Origin: Dehalococcoidia bacterium
GTDB lineage: Bacteria > Chloroflexota > Dehalococcoidia > UBA3495 > JAAXIE01
Direction of reading: 5' to 3'
Assembly (NCBI GenBank): GCA_012270525.1
Contig: JAAXIE010000168.1
Location: 1 to 7,584, forward strand
Length of the DNA: 7,584 bases
Shown here: piece by piece, positions 1-6,374 of the stretch
How positions within the stretch are numbered: the stretch's first letter is position 1
Layout: every line of letters begins with the position of its first letter
Notes under the pieces: model-generated
Databases searched by the model: none
Seen by the model: the letters and a program-made list of their open reading frames with translations, nothing else
What the model was told of the DNA's origin: nothing
Program-made: the position numbers and the translations under genes

Positions 1-1
1 C

Positions 2-508
2 GTCCTGGTCAACAACGCCGGCATCGACGCCCCTCGTGGAACCATCTGGGGTCTCACCGACGAGGAATGGCAGCGCACCATCGACGTCAATCTCAGCGGC
101 GTCTTCTACTGTACCCGCGCCGCCCTCAAGCCCATGCTCGCCTCGGGCAGCGGCTGCATCGTCAACATCAGTTCCCAGGCCGCCCGCGCCGCCGGCGACC
201 CCAACGGCTCCCCCGCCTATAACGCCAGCAAGGCTGGCCTCATTGGCCTTACCATCGCCTCCTCTGCCCAAGCCGCCCCAAAGGGCGTGCGCGTCAACGC
301 CATCATGCCCGCCCTCGTGGAATCCAGAGACTTTGGTTGGTCACCGGAGGAGCGCGCCGCCCAGATTAGGCCCTACCCCCTGGGCATAGGCGCCCCACGG
401 GACATCGGCCAAGCCGTTCTTTACCTGGTTAGCCCAGCCTCTCGCTGGGTAACGGGCACCGCCCTGCATATAACTGGCGGCTACGAAAGAAGCGGCCCCT
501 GGCTCTAG
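2..508 (+). CDS. SDR-family oxidoreductase, C-terminal part (5' truncated by window edge)
   Basis: Probable NAD(P)-dependent short-chain dehydrogenase/reductase; the substrate cannot be told from the sequence. The reading frame is open from base 2, giving 168 visible residues and ending in TAG at 506-508. Seen: the NNAG motif (visible residues 4-7), the tetrad Asn in DVNLSG (Asn30), the catalytic Ser in NISS (Ser58) and the YNASK motif (Tyr73, Lys77). These are followed by KGVRVNAI and a C-terminal WVTGTALHITGGY, the usual end of classical SDRs. The N-terminal TGxxxGIG cofactor loop is missing only because the gene starts before the window; classical members are about 250 residues. One oddity is MPALVES where most relatives have a PG in this stretch after VNAI. 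An internal ATG at 134 would drop the NNAG motif and is not the real start. The gene converges on secF and is probably unrelated to the minus-strand operon. Confidence 0.93.
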   Translation, partial: VLVNNAGIDAPRGTIWGLTDEEWQRTIDVNLSGVFYCTRAALKPMLASGSGCIVNISSQAARAAGDPNGSPAYNASKAGLIGLTIASSAQAAPKGVRVNAIMPALVESRDFGWSPEERAAQIRPYPLGIGAPRDIGQAVLYLVSPASRWVTGTALHITGGYERSGPWL

Positions 509-538
509 CGCAAGCCTCCATCGTCGCTCCCAGTCCCC

Positions 539-558
539 TTCCCCTGCGCCAGCGGGAA
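539..558. terminator. imperfect hairpin between convergent genes, possible bidirectional terminator
   Basis: The 72-bp gap between the two convergent stop codons (509-580) holds an inverted repeat: TTCCCCTG, a CGC loop, then CAG, one bulged C, and GGGAA. This makes eight pairs with a three-base loop. No T-run follows on either strand, so it is not a classical intrinsic terminator. The placement between convergent genes is the main reason to suspect a role in ending transcription of both the SDR gene and secF. Confidence 0.28.
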
Positions 559-580
559 TCCAGCCCCACTCCTCACCCTT

Positions 581-1513
581 CTACGCCCGCGCTCCTCGCA
601 GCCTCCGAATCGGATTCAACAGTCGGAAGAAACGGCCTATCTCCCCCATCTCCCACATCACCAGGAACTGGCTCGCAATAAATATGGAGCTATAGGTCCC
701 TGCCACCGTGCCAATAAACAGCACCAGCAGGAACTCTCGCAGCGTCGCGCCCCCAATGAGTATCAGCGCCAGCAGCGCAAACGTCGTCGTCAAGCTGGTG
801 CCCAGAGACCGTCCCATGCTCTCCATGATACTGATGTTCACCGACTCCGCCAACGGGCGGTCAATGTCCCGCGCCACGTTCTCCCGAATCCGGTCGAAGA
901 CCACAATGGTGTCGTTGACGCTGTACCCCGCCACCGCCAGCAGCCCCACCACGAACATCACGTTCACTTCCAGTCCAATAATCTTACCCAGGAGAGAGAA
1001 GATGCCAATGATTATCACCACGTCGTGCACAAGCGCCAACACCGCCGCCACCCCATACCGGAAGGACCCCGGTATGTGCCGAAAGGCCCAGGTTATATAG
1101 AGCAGTATCCCCACCGCTGCCACCATCACCGCAATCACGGCGTTCCGCACCGTCTCCCCAGCCACCTCTGGCGACACCGTTTCCACCTTGGAGATAAAGT
1201 CCACTGGCGCAATGCTCTGCTCCAGCACTCCCTGAATCCTGTCCCGCTCCCCCTCCTGCAGCTCCTTGGTGCGAATGAACACCGTTGAAGCCGAAAGCTT
1301 CTGAATCCTGGCATCTGGGTGGTCTGCATCGGCCATGGCCCCCCGGACCTGCTCTTCTTCCACTGGCTGTACGAACGTCACCTCGAAGGCGGAGCCGCTG
1401 GAAAAATCGATGCCGGCCCGAACCGACGGGGGAATAATCAAGGAAATGATGCCCGGCACCAGCACCAGCGCCGAGATCAGGAAGTACCATTTGCGCTTGC
1501 CGACAATGTTCAT
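581..1513 (-). CDS. secF: protein translocase subunit SecF
   Basis: Membrane subunit that pairs with SecD to pull translocated proteins out of SecYEG using the proton motive force. At 310 residues it has the usual SecF length. Seen: a first membrane segment at about 10-30, then RAGIDFSSGSAFEV (32-45, the SecF GxDFxGG-like entry). A short extracytoplasmic domain follows (about 46-120), then five hydrophobic segments between about 122 and 288. The family signature GYSVNDTIVVFDRIREN lies at 196-212; Asp201 sits where the conserved acidic residue of the transport path is expected. The ATG at 1511-1513 overlaps the secD stop as TAATG. GAGGTG lies five bases upstream, inside secD, so the two proteins are probably translationally coupled. 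The extracytoplasmic domain resembles the repeat module in the neighbouring SecD (shared PDARI). Confidence 0.97.
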   Translation of the reverse strand: MNIVGKRKWYFLISALVLVPGIISLIIPPSVRAGIDFSSGSAFEVTFVQPVEEEQVRGAMADADHPDARIQKLSASTVFIRTKELQEGERDRIQGVLEQSIAPVDFISKVETVSPEVAGETVRNAVIAVMVAAVGILLYITWAFRHIPGSFRYGVAAVLALVHDVVIIIGIFSLLGKIIGLEVNVMFVVGLLAVAGYSVNDTIVVFDRIRENVARDIDRPLAESVNISIMESMGRSLGTSLTTTFALLALILIGGATLREFLLVLFIGTVAGTYSSIFIASQFLVMWEMGEIGRFFRLLNPIRRLRGARA

Positions 1514-4212
1514 TACCGCACCTCATCCCCGGATTCGCCGTCACGCCTGCGCGCACCTTCAGGCGTGAACAGGTTCAGCGAATTTCCCAACCGGGTGAAG
1601 GCCAGCAGCTGCAAGAAGTTCCGGCTTACCATCAGGGCCGTGAACATGCTTACCGCCACGCCCACCGCCAGCGTTATGGCGAAGCCTGTAATCCTCGGCT
1701 CGCCCAATTCCCGCCCGAAGAAGAACAGTATGCCGCAGGTGATGAACGTGGACGTGTTGCTGTCCCGAATTGCCGGCCAAGCACGCCGGAACCCAATCTC
1801 CATGGACGAGAGCAGACTCCGACCCGCCCGCAGCTCCTCTTTCAGTCGCTCGAATATCAGGATGTTGGCGTCCACCGCCATGCCTATGGAGAGGATGACC
1901 GCCGCCAGCCCTGAGAGAGTCAGCGTCACCGGCGTCATCTTGAACACCGCCAGCACAAGCGTAGCGTAAATTATCAGGGCCGCCGCGGCCACTATACCGG
2001 CAGCCCGGTAGTAGATGATCATGAACAGAATTATGAGACCCAGCCCCACCAGGGCCGCCTTCAGGCTGGCCCGCAGCGACTCGCCCCCCAAGAAGGAGTC
2101 CACGGTGCTCTCCCTCACCAGTTCCAGCGACACGGGCAGGCTTCCCGATTCCAACTGGATGGCCAAGGTGCGCACCCGCTCGAAGGTGAAGTCTTCGCCC
2201 CCTCTTATGAAACCCGTCCCGCTGATGATGGGCTGCTCGGTTATCGGGCAGATGATGCTCTCCTCGTCCAGCACGTGGGCAATGCACCTCGTTCGGTCTC
2301 CCGCTATCCGCGTAGTCAGGTCCCGGAAGATGCGCGTCCCCTCCCCATCAAACACGAAGTTCACAATGGGAAGCCCCGTCGTCGGGTCAGAACCCGCAAA
2401 GGCCTGCACCAGGTTGTCCCCCGTTAGCGATTCGCCGCTCCGTCCCACCGCTTCCTTGTCCTCAAACTCCGAGCAGTTGGCGTTCAGGCACGTCCGCTCT
2501 TTGAACACCAACTGGGCCGTCTCGCCAATGAGCGCCTTCGCCTCCTCCACTCCGCCCGTTGAACTAAAGGAATATATGGGCAGCACCTCGTCCGCCAGGT
2601 TCTGCCTCAGTTCTTCCTGCTCTGTCCCGCTTAATGTGCGCACCCTCACGCGGAATGAGACCCCAGGTGTTGCCGTCGTCTCCACCTCTTCGTGGCCCAA
2701 CCCTTCAATGGTCTCCGTCACCACCGACGCATCAAAATTCCCCACGAACACAACCTGCATCGCCTGGAGGTTCTCGTCGAATTCAAAGGACTCTATCGTC
2801 CCCAGCTCCTCCTCCAACGTGGCCCGTATCTCTCCTCGATCCTCTTCCGTTGCCTCCGGAACCCTTATGTCAAAAACCCCGGGCACGTCGGCAATCTCTG
2901 CGTCGCCAACCAACACGTCCTCGAAACCCAACTCCTCCATCGTATTCTCCAGCGTTGGCCTCGAAACCCTTCCCTTGAACACCACGTCTATGCTCGTATC
3001 TTCCACGCCGGGCAGCTGCACCAGCACCCTGTCCTCGCCAAACAGCTGCACGTTTGGCTCCGTGATGCCGAAGGCGTCTACGCGCCGCTCGATTGTGTCA
3101 ATAACACCCTCCATCCTGTCCGCGGTGGGGTCTTCCCGCGTCATTTGGAACGCAGAAAGGACGCCCGCCTGCTCCGCCACCTCCTCTTCGATGGTCAAGT
3201 CCCGCTCTTCCTCCAGCACAGAAAGCTCTACCGTATATTCCCTTCCGCGGGACTCGATGACCGTCGCGTCGGAGAAGCCCAGGTCCACCATTGCCGTCTC
3301 CATCACCGCCTGTTCAACCCCTGCCGCCAAAGTCAGGTCGAGCAGGGCGGACTGGATGTTGGTGGAGTTGATCTGGTCAATGCCGATAACCGCCTCCAGC
3401 AGCCCCTCCTCCAAAGCCGCGAAGGACTCTTCGTCCAGCCGATCTAGGATGGAGGTGAAGTTCTTGCCGTCCACGTTGACGATTCGAGCATCCGGGTATC
3501 CCAACTCGTTGAAGGCAATCTGCAGCTCGCCTTCATCCGGCGCAGGCTCGAAGAAGATGTAGGCAGCCTGTACCGCGTTCTCCTCGTCTCGAACTACCTC
3601 AAATTGTTCCAGAGGGAAGATATCGGCCAGCGCAGTCCTCATCGCCTCTTCCCCGTCCTCATCAATGTCGGGAAGCTCACTCAGAATGAATATCTGCCTC
3701 TCTACTATGGCAACTACCACGTCTTCATAGCCCAGCCCCCTAACCACGTCGCCTACCGACCCTTGGCTGGGCAGCTCCACCAGGCTTATGTGAACCTGGG
3801 TTCTGTCTTCAATGCTGGACTCATAACTCGTCGCAGGGCCCACCTCTGCCTGAAGCTCCTCAATGAAGCCGGATACGTCCTCCTCGTCGATGCCGGGAAC
3901 GTCCAGCGAGAACTCCTCCCGCTGGAAGGTATTGATGACTATGGGGCCGAGGTCCAGCTGGTCCAGACCTTCCTTCAGTTCCGACTCGGAGATAGGCTGT
4001 TCGAAGGTGGCGTTAAGTGTTACCGGTCTGTCCGCCTGGTATACCAGGTGTGCGCCCCCTCGCAGGTCCAGCCCCAACGTCAGCCCCAGCGGTCCGGTGC
4101 CGCCCCGATCGAAGGAGTCGCCCGGCAGGTCCACTTCCTGGTTCCACAGCACCAGCACAGCCAGTGTGAACATGACCGCAATTATCAGGAAGATTCTCAG
4201 ACTTCTACGCAT
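1513..4212 (-). CDS. secD: protein translocase subunit SecD, greatly enlarged P1 domain
   Basis: Export motor subunit acting with SecF at SecYEG on the outer face of the cytoplasmic membrane. Canonical parts in order: membrane segment 1 (about 5-23), LGLDLRGGAHLVY (46-58), DTIERRVDAFGITEP (372-386), VQLPGVED (398-405), AKALIGETAQLVF (558-570), SLTGDNL (595-601), LESGSLPVSLELVRES (687-702), then five membrane segments (about 718-865). SIGMAVDANILIFERLKEE (775-793) carries Asp781, the expected proton-path acid, and RDSN is at 816-819. The protein has 899 residues; family members usually have about 400-620. The excess comes from two acidic inserts, about 64-365 and 406-555, built from six diverged copies of one alpha/beta module. 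P1 also has four cysteines (575, 580, 643, 655). The ATG at 4212 lies nine bases after the cca stop; its Shine-Dalgarno (GGGCG) is weak, so coupling to cca is likely. No frameshift is visible and the frame stays intact throughout. Confidence 0.96.
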   Translation of the reverse strand: MRRSLRIFLIIAVMFTLAVLVLWNQEVDLPGDSFDRGGTGPLGLTLGLDLRGGAHLVYQADRPVTLNATFEQPISESELKEGLDQLDLGPIVINTFQREEFSLDVPGIDEEDVSGFIEELQAEVGPATSYESSIEDRTQVHISLVELPSQGSVGDVVRGLGYEDVVVAIVERQIFILSELPDIDEDGEEAMRTALADIFPLEQFEVVRDEENAVQAAYIFFEPAPDEGELQIAFNELGYPDARIVNVDGKNFTSILDRLDEESFAALEEGLLEAVIGIDQINSTNIQSALLDLTLAAGVEQAVMETAMVDLGFSDATVIESRGREYTVELSVLEEERDLTIEEEVAEQAGVLSAFQMTREDPTADRMEGVIDTIERRVDAFGITEPNVQLFGEDRVLVQLPGVEDTSIDVVFKGRVSRPTLENTMEELGFEDVLVGDAEIADVPGVFDIRVPEATEEDRGEIRATLEEELGTIESFEFDENLQAMQVVFVGNFDASVVTETIEGLGHEEVETTATPGVSFRVRVRTLSGTEQEELRQNLADEVLPIYSFSSTGGVEEAKALIGETAQLVFKERTCLNANCSEFEDKEAVGRSGESLTGDNLVQAFAGSDPTTGLPIVNFVFDGEGTRIFRDLTTRIAGDRTRCIAHVLDEESIICPITEQPIISGTGFIRGGEDFTFERVRTLAIQLESGSLPVSLELVRESTVDSFLGGESLRASLKAALVGLGLIILFMIIYYRAAGIVAAAALIIYATLVLAVFKMTPVTLTLSGLAAVILSIGMAVDANILIFERLKEELRAGRSLLSSMEIGFRRAWPAIRDSNTSTFITCGILFFFGRELGEPRITGFAITLAVGVAVSMFTALMVSRNFLQLLAFTRLGNSLNLFTPEGARRRDGESGDEVR
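2548..2997 (-). repeat. SecD repeat block 2: two diverged protein modules (residues ~406-555)
   Basis: Two more copies of the same module, with marker glycines at residues 429 (ELGFEDV) and 506 (GLGHEEV), 77 residues apart. Each is followed by a second strand (VFDIRV, SFRVRV), an acidic helix (EDRGEIRATLEEELG, EQEELRQNLADEV) and a closing SF strand (ESFEFDE, IYSFSST). The block falls between LPGVED (400-405) and EEAKALIGETAQLVF (556-570). In ordinary SecD proteins these two motifs are nearly adjacent, so it reads as a clean insertion into canonical P1 sequence. Confidence 0.68.
3118..4023 (-). repeat. SecD repeat block 1: four diverged protein modules (residues ~64-365)
   Basis: This stretch encodes four successive copies of a 55-60 residue unit: a short helix, then LG(Y/F)xDAxV, a second strand of (F/Y)xxxL type, an acidic helix rich in E and L, and a closing strand. 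The marker glycines are at residues 89, 161, 238 and 312 (DLGP, GLGYEDV, ELGYPDA, DLGFSDA), spaced 72, 77 and 74 residues. The copies are diverged in protein and show no obvious DNA-level repeat, so the duplication looks old. E. coli SecD, as I recall it, has about one comparable unit at this place, between the GLDLRGG motif and the NRV(N/D)xxGxxEP helix. Confidence 0.7.
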
Positions 4213-4221
4213 GAACGCCCG

Positions 4222-5676
4222 CTACCATGTGCCATCTTCCAAGCGCGCCCGCACCCAGGCCAGCGCTTCCTCTCTTGAACTCACTTCCGAAGCCGACCGC
4301 GCCTCTTCCAGTCCTTCCAGCAGCCAGCGAAATATCGGGCCGGGCTCGAGGCCAAATACCTCAATCAAATCGTGCCCTGTCAATAGTGGCCTGCGTCTCT
4401 CTCCAGTGCTTGCGCTGGTCTCTCGTCGCTTCGCAGCAATAACATAGTTCACCAGCTCCACCCTGCGAAGCCAGTCCTTCGTCTCCAGCATCGGTCCCCG
4501 GGCCGCCAGATAGTCCGCCAAGCTCAGATACAGCACCGAATAGGCCGATTCTCCCAAGTCTCGGAAGAATCGAAATATGGCACGAGGACTGGGACGGTCC
4601 AATTCCTGGCTCATCTGCGTTGGCCGCAGGTGCGCATCCACCATTGCAGACACGCTCCGAATCCCCTGTGCGCTGATGCGAAGTACCCTAAGCCGCGCCC
4701 CCGCCATAGTCGCCCCCTGCTTGGGGTGGCCTAGGAATCTCGTCCGCCCCGTCGAGTCTACCGCCTTCGTCTGGGGCTTCGCTATGTCATGAAACAGCGC
4801 GCCCAGCTTGAGCATCGTCCGGCGGGTGTGACCGTCGCTCACAACCTCGTCGAAGTGACGCTCCATCTCCTCGTCCCATAGCAGCGTCCCGATAACGGAA
4901 TCGGTGCGGCGTGCCGACGGAGCCGTCACCTCGTGCGCCGCCTCTACCGACTGAATCGTGTGCTCGAAGACGTCCCAGTAGTGCTCCTTCGGCTGACCCA
5001 CGCCCTTCGTCTGCTCCATCTCCGGAATAATGCGGCACAAAAGCCGCAGATCGTCCAGGCAGCGCAGCGTCTCAGCGGGAGCATCCAGGGACAACAGGGT
5101 CAAAAACTCGTCCCTCACCCGCTCTCCGGCCACCGCACGTATGAGATGCCCCTGGTCAACAATCGCCGCAGCGGTATCATCATCAATGCGGAAGCCAAAA
5201 CTTCGCGCCAGACGCACGCCTCGAAGCAGCCGGCTGGGGTCTTCGTGAAAGACCCGGTCGCTCACCATCCGCACCAACCCGCGCTCCAAGTCTTCCCTCC
5301 CGCCAAAGGGGTCGATCAGCGCCCGGTTCCATTCGTCGTCGCCTGCAGCCTCTATCGGCAGGGCCATGGCGTCTATGGTAAAGTCACGGCAGGCCAGGTC
5401 TTCCTCCACTGACCCAGCCATGCTGGCCAAGTCCACCGTCTGCCCGCCGTCCCTGCTGACCACCCGCGCCACTCCGCGCCCAGGGTCCAGTGGCACGAAC
5501 GCCCCATCCAGCCGGAGAGCCAACTCCCGACCTAAAGCCAGCGCATCGCCCCTTACTGCCGCGTCCACGTCGTGGCTGGCCCGGCCCGTTAAGGCGTCCC
5601 GCAGGCATCCCCCCACCAGGTAAGCCTCCACCCCGCGAGAGTCAAATAACTCCCCAAGCACGGCGGCCATGGACAC
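4222..5676 (-). CDS. cca: class II tRNA nucleotidyltransferase (CCA-adding type) with HD domain
   Basis: Template-independent polymerase that adds or repairs the CCA end of tRNA, or part of it. 484 residues. Motif A is LVGGCLRD (20-27) with the metal-binding DVD (36-38). Motif B is CRDFTIDAMA (96-105), Cys replacing the usual first Arg of RRD. GGREDLERG (125-133) follows, then HEDPSRLLRGVRLA (144-157), which carries the EDxxR nucleotide-selecting motif. A C-terminal HD region has HYWDVFEHT (232-240), ALFHDIAKP (293-301), FLGHPKQGA (314-322) and DAHLRP (347-352). Between DVD and CRD there is no clear TTFRxExxYxDGRRP flexible loop, only a short TVDLASMAGSVEEDL, so CC-adding or A-adding activity, or a short-loop CCA enzyme, are all possible. 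The start is GTG at 5674-5676; ATG at 5670 in the same frame is an alternative, and neither has a strong Shine-Dalgarno. The gene lies 53 bp after def and 9 bp before secD. Confidence 0.9.
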   Translation of the reverse strand: MSMAAVLGELFDSRGVEAYLVGGCLRDALTGRASHDVDAAVRGDALALGRELALRLDGAFVPLDPGRGVARVVSRDGGQTVDLASMAGSVEEDLACRDFTIDAMALPIEAAGDDEWNRALIDPFGGREDLERGLVRMVSDRVFHEDPSRLLRGVRLARSFGFRIDDDTAAAIVDQGHLIRAVAGERVRDEFLTLLSLDAPAETLRCLDDLRLLCRIIPEMEQTKGVGQPKEHYWDVFEHTIQSVEAAHEVTAPSARRTDSVIGTLLWDEEMERHFDEVVSDGHTRRTMLKLGALFHDIAKPQTKAVDSTGRTRFLGHPKQGATMAGARLRVLRISAQGIRSVSAMVDAHLRPTQMSQELDRPSPRAIFRFFRDLGESAYSVLYLSLADYLAARGPMLETKDWLRRVELVNYVIAAKRRETSASTGERRRPLLTGHDLIEVFGLEPGPIFRWLLEGLEEARSASEVSSREEALAWVRARLEDGTW

Positions 5677-5729
5677 AAGCGGCGCTTTAGTTTTTATCGG
5701 TGGAAGCCGGTGAGGCCCGGGTGAAACCG

Positions 5730-6263
5730 TTAATTGCTGGATGAAGCAGCCTCCGTTGTGTCCACCCCCGGCTCTTCCTCCCCTTCATCCTCGTCATGCT
5801 TCCAGATCCGGTCCTTGCTCACCAGCCGTTCCACGTACAGGTGCCCATCCAGATGGTCCGTCTCGTGCTCCAGCGCCTGGGCCATCAGGTCCCCCTCCGC
5901 ACGGATGCGGAACGATTTCCCGTCCAGCCCCTTCGCCTTCACGTCCACCTTTTCCGACCTGAGGGTGCAGCCCGAATAGCCCGGAATGCTGAGGCAGCCC
6001 TCCGTGAGTTCCCGGCTTCCCTCCCGCCGAACAACCTCTGGATTGATGAGCACCACGGCTTCCTCGTCATCGGGCAGCTGGATGACAGCAATGCGCAGCG
6101 GCACGCCAATCTGGTTGGCGGCCAGCCCCACGCCATGGGCGTCATGCATTGTCTCAATCATATCCTTCACGAGTCTGCGAACCCCCGCATCCACCCGCTT
6201 AACCCGGCTGGTCTTCCGACTCAACACCGGGTTCGGGGCGGAAACCAGCGGTCTCACAGCCAC
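5730..6263 (-). CDS. def: peptide deformylase
   Basis: Metalloenzyme that removes the formyl group from the N-terminal Met of nascent proteins at the ribosome. All three family motifs are present: GVGLAANQ (44-51), EGCLS (88-92, metal ligand Cys90) and HETDH (133-137, two metal-ligand His and the catalytic Glu134). The 177 residues match the usual 150-190. After the last helix there is a disordered-looking acidic tail, DEDEGEEEPGVDTTEAASSSN without its last residue (157-176), with no expected catalytic role. The start is GTG at 6261-6263. GAGGAG at 6272-6277 lies eight bases upstream and there is no in-frame ATG before Met35, so GTG is well supported. The usual partner fmt does not follow; a tRNA nucleotidyltransferase gene does. 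The gene is first behind the promoter described in the upstream gap. Confidence 0.96.
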   Translation of the reverse strand: MAVRPLVSAPNPVLSRKTSRVKRVDAGVRRLVKDMIETMHDAHGVGLAANQIGVPLRIAVIQLPDDEEAVVLINPEVVRREGSRELTEGCLSIPGYSGCTLRSEKVDVKAKGLDGKSFRIRAEGDLMAQALEHETDHLDGHLYVERLVSKDRIWKHDEDEGEEEPGVDTTEAASSSN

Positions 6264-6271
6264 ACCATTTA

Positions 6272-6277
6272 CTCCTC
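6272..6277 (-). promoter_or_regulatory. ribosome binding site of def
   Basis: GAGGAG on the minus strand, eight bases before the GTG start of def. It decides that start, because an out-of-frame ATG at 6266-6268 is only three bases from the site and opens just four codons. Confidence 0.75.
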
Positions 6278-6322
6278 TTTATTCGGTCCTTCCCGGAACC
6301 CTCTCGGTTCAAGGCCTCAAAG

Positions 6323-6352
6323 ATTATAGACACTCGCCTCAACGGGTGTAAA
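6323..6352 (-). promoter_or_regulatory. predicted sigma-70-type promoter for def-cca-secD-secF
   Basis: On the minus strand, TTTACA (6347-6352, five of six consensus bases) is followed by an 18-bp spacer and TATAAT (6323-6328, perfect consensus). Transcription would begin near 6316, giving a leader of about 53 bases before the def start. It lies in the only sizeable gap of the minus-strand block and points toward def, which supports a real promoter. Expression may also reach def by read-through from priA, since I see no terminator in the gap. Confidence 0.68.
6330..6349. promoter_or_regulatory. imperfect inverted repeat in the def promoter spacer, possible operator
   Basis: The half-sites ACACTCG and CGGGTGT (plus strand) are inverted with one mismatch around a six-base centre. 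The 20-bp element overlaps the -35 hexamer by three bases and ends one base before the -10 hexamer, where a repressor or MerR-like activator could act. A match of this quality can occur by chance in about 110 bp, so confidence is low. Confidence 0.3.
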
Positions 6353-6374
6353 GCCGCAGCTCCCCTTCTAAACG

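Larger units (their letters stand above)
6264..6374. other. priA-def intergenic region
   Basis: This 111-bp gap holds the def promoter, its possible operator and the ribosome binding site listed separately. It also has a small inverted repeat, GAACC-CTCTC-GGTTC at 6296-6310, in the predicted leader. I see no intrinsic terminator for priA. Confidence 0.6.

Noticed and set aside
36..389. 117-codon Pro/Ser/Ala-rich open frame overlapping the SDR gene
   Set aside because: A different frame of the same strand; the SDR frame has NNAG and YxxxK motifs, whereas this one is low complexity.
2015..3562. 515-codon open frame on the plus strand opposite secD
   Set aside because: Its product is a low-complexity Ser/Thr/Pro-rich string, the mirror of the Glu/Asp-rich codons of SecD, with no motif. 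The minus-strand frame carries clear SecD motifs.
3604..4278. 224-codon plus-strand open frame opposite the secD start and the end of cca
   Set aside because: It crosses two well-supported minus-strand genes, has no recognisable domain, and follows from codon bias on the other strand.
5677..5729. Possible second promoter in the def-cca gap
   Set aside because: An AT-rich patch is present, but no pair of hexamers with sensible spacing could be found.
6254..6268. Four-codon minigene (MVWL, stop) starting at an ATG overlapping the def start
   Set aside because: The ATG is only three bases from the GAGGAG site, too close for good initiation, while the def GTG is eight bases away. Probably accidental.
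5796..6329. 177-codon plus-strand open frame opposite def
   Set aside because: Same extent as def but no motifs. The def frame has all three deformylase motifs.
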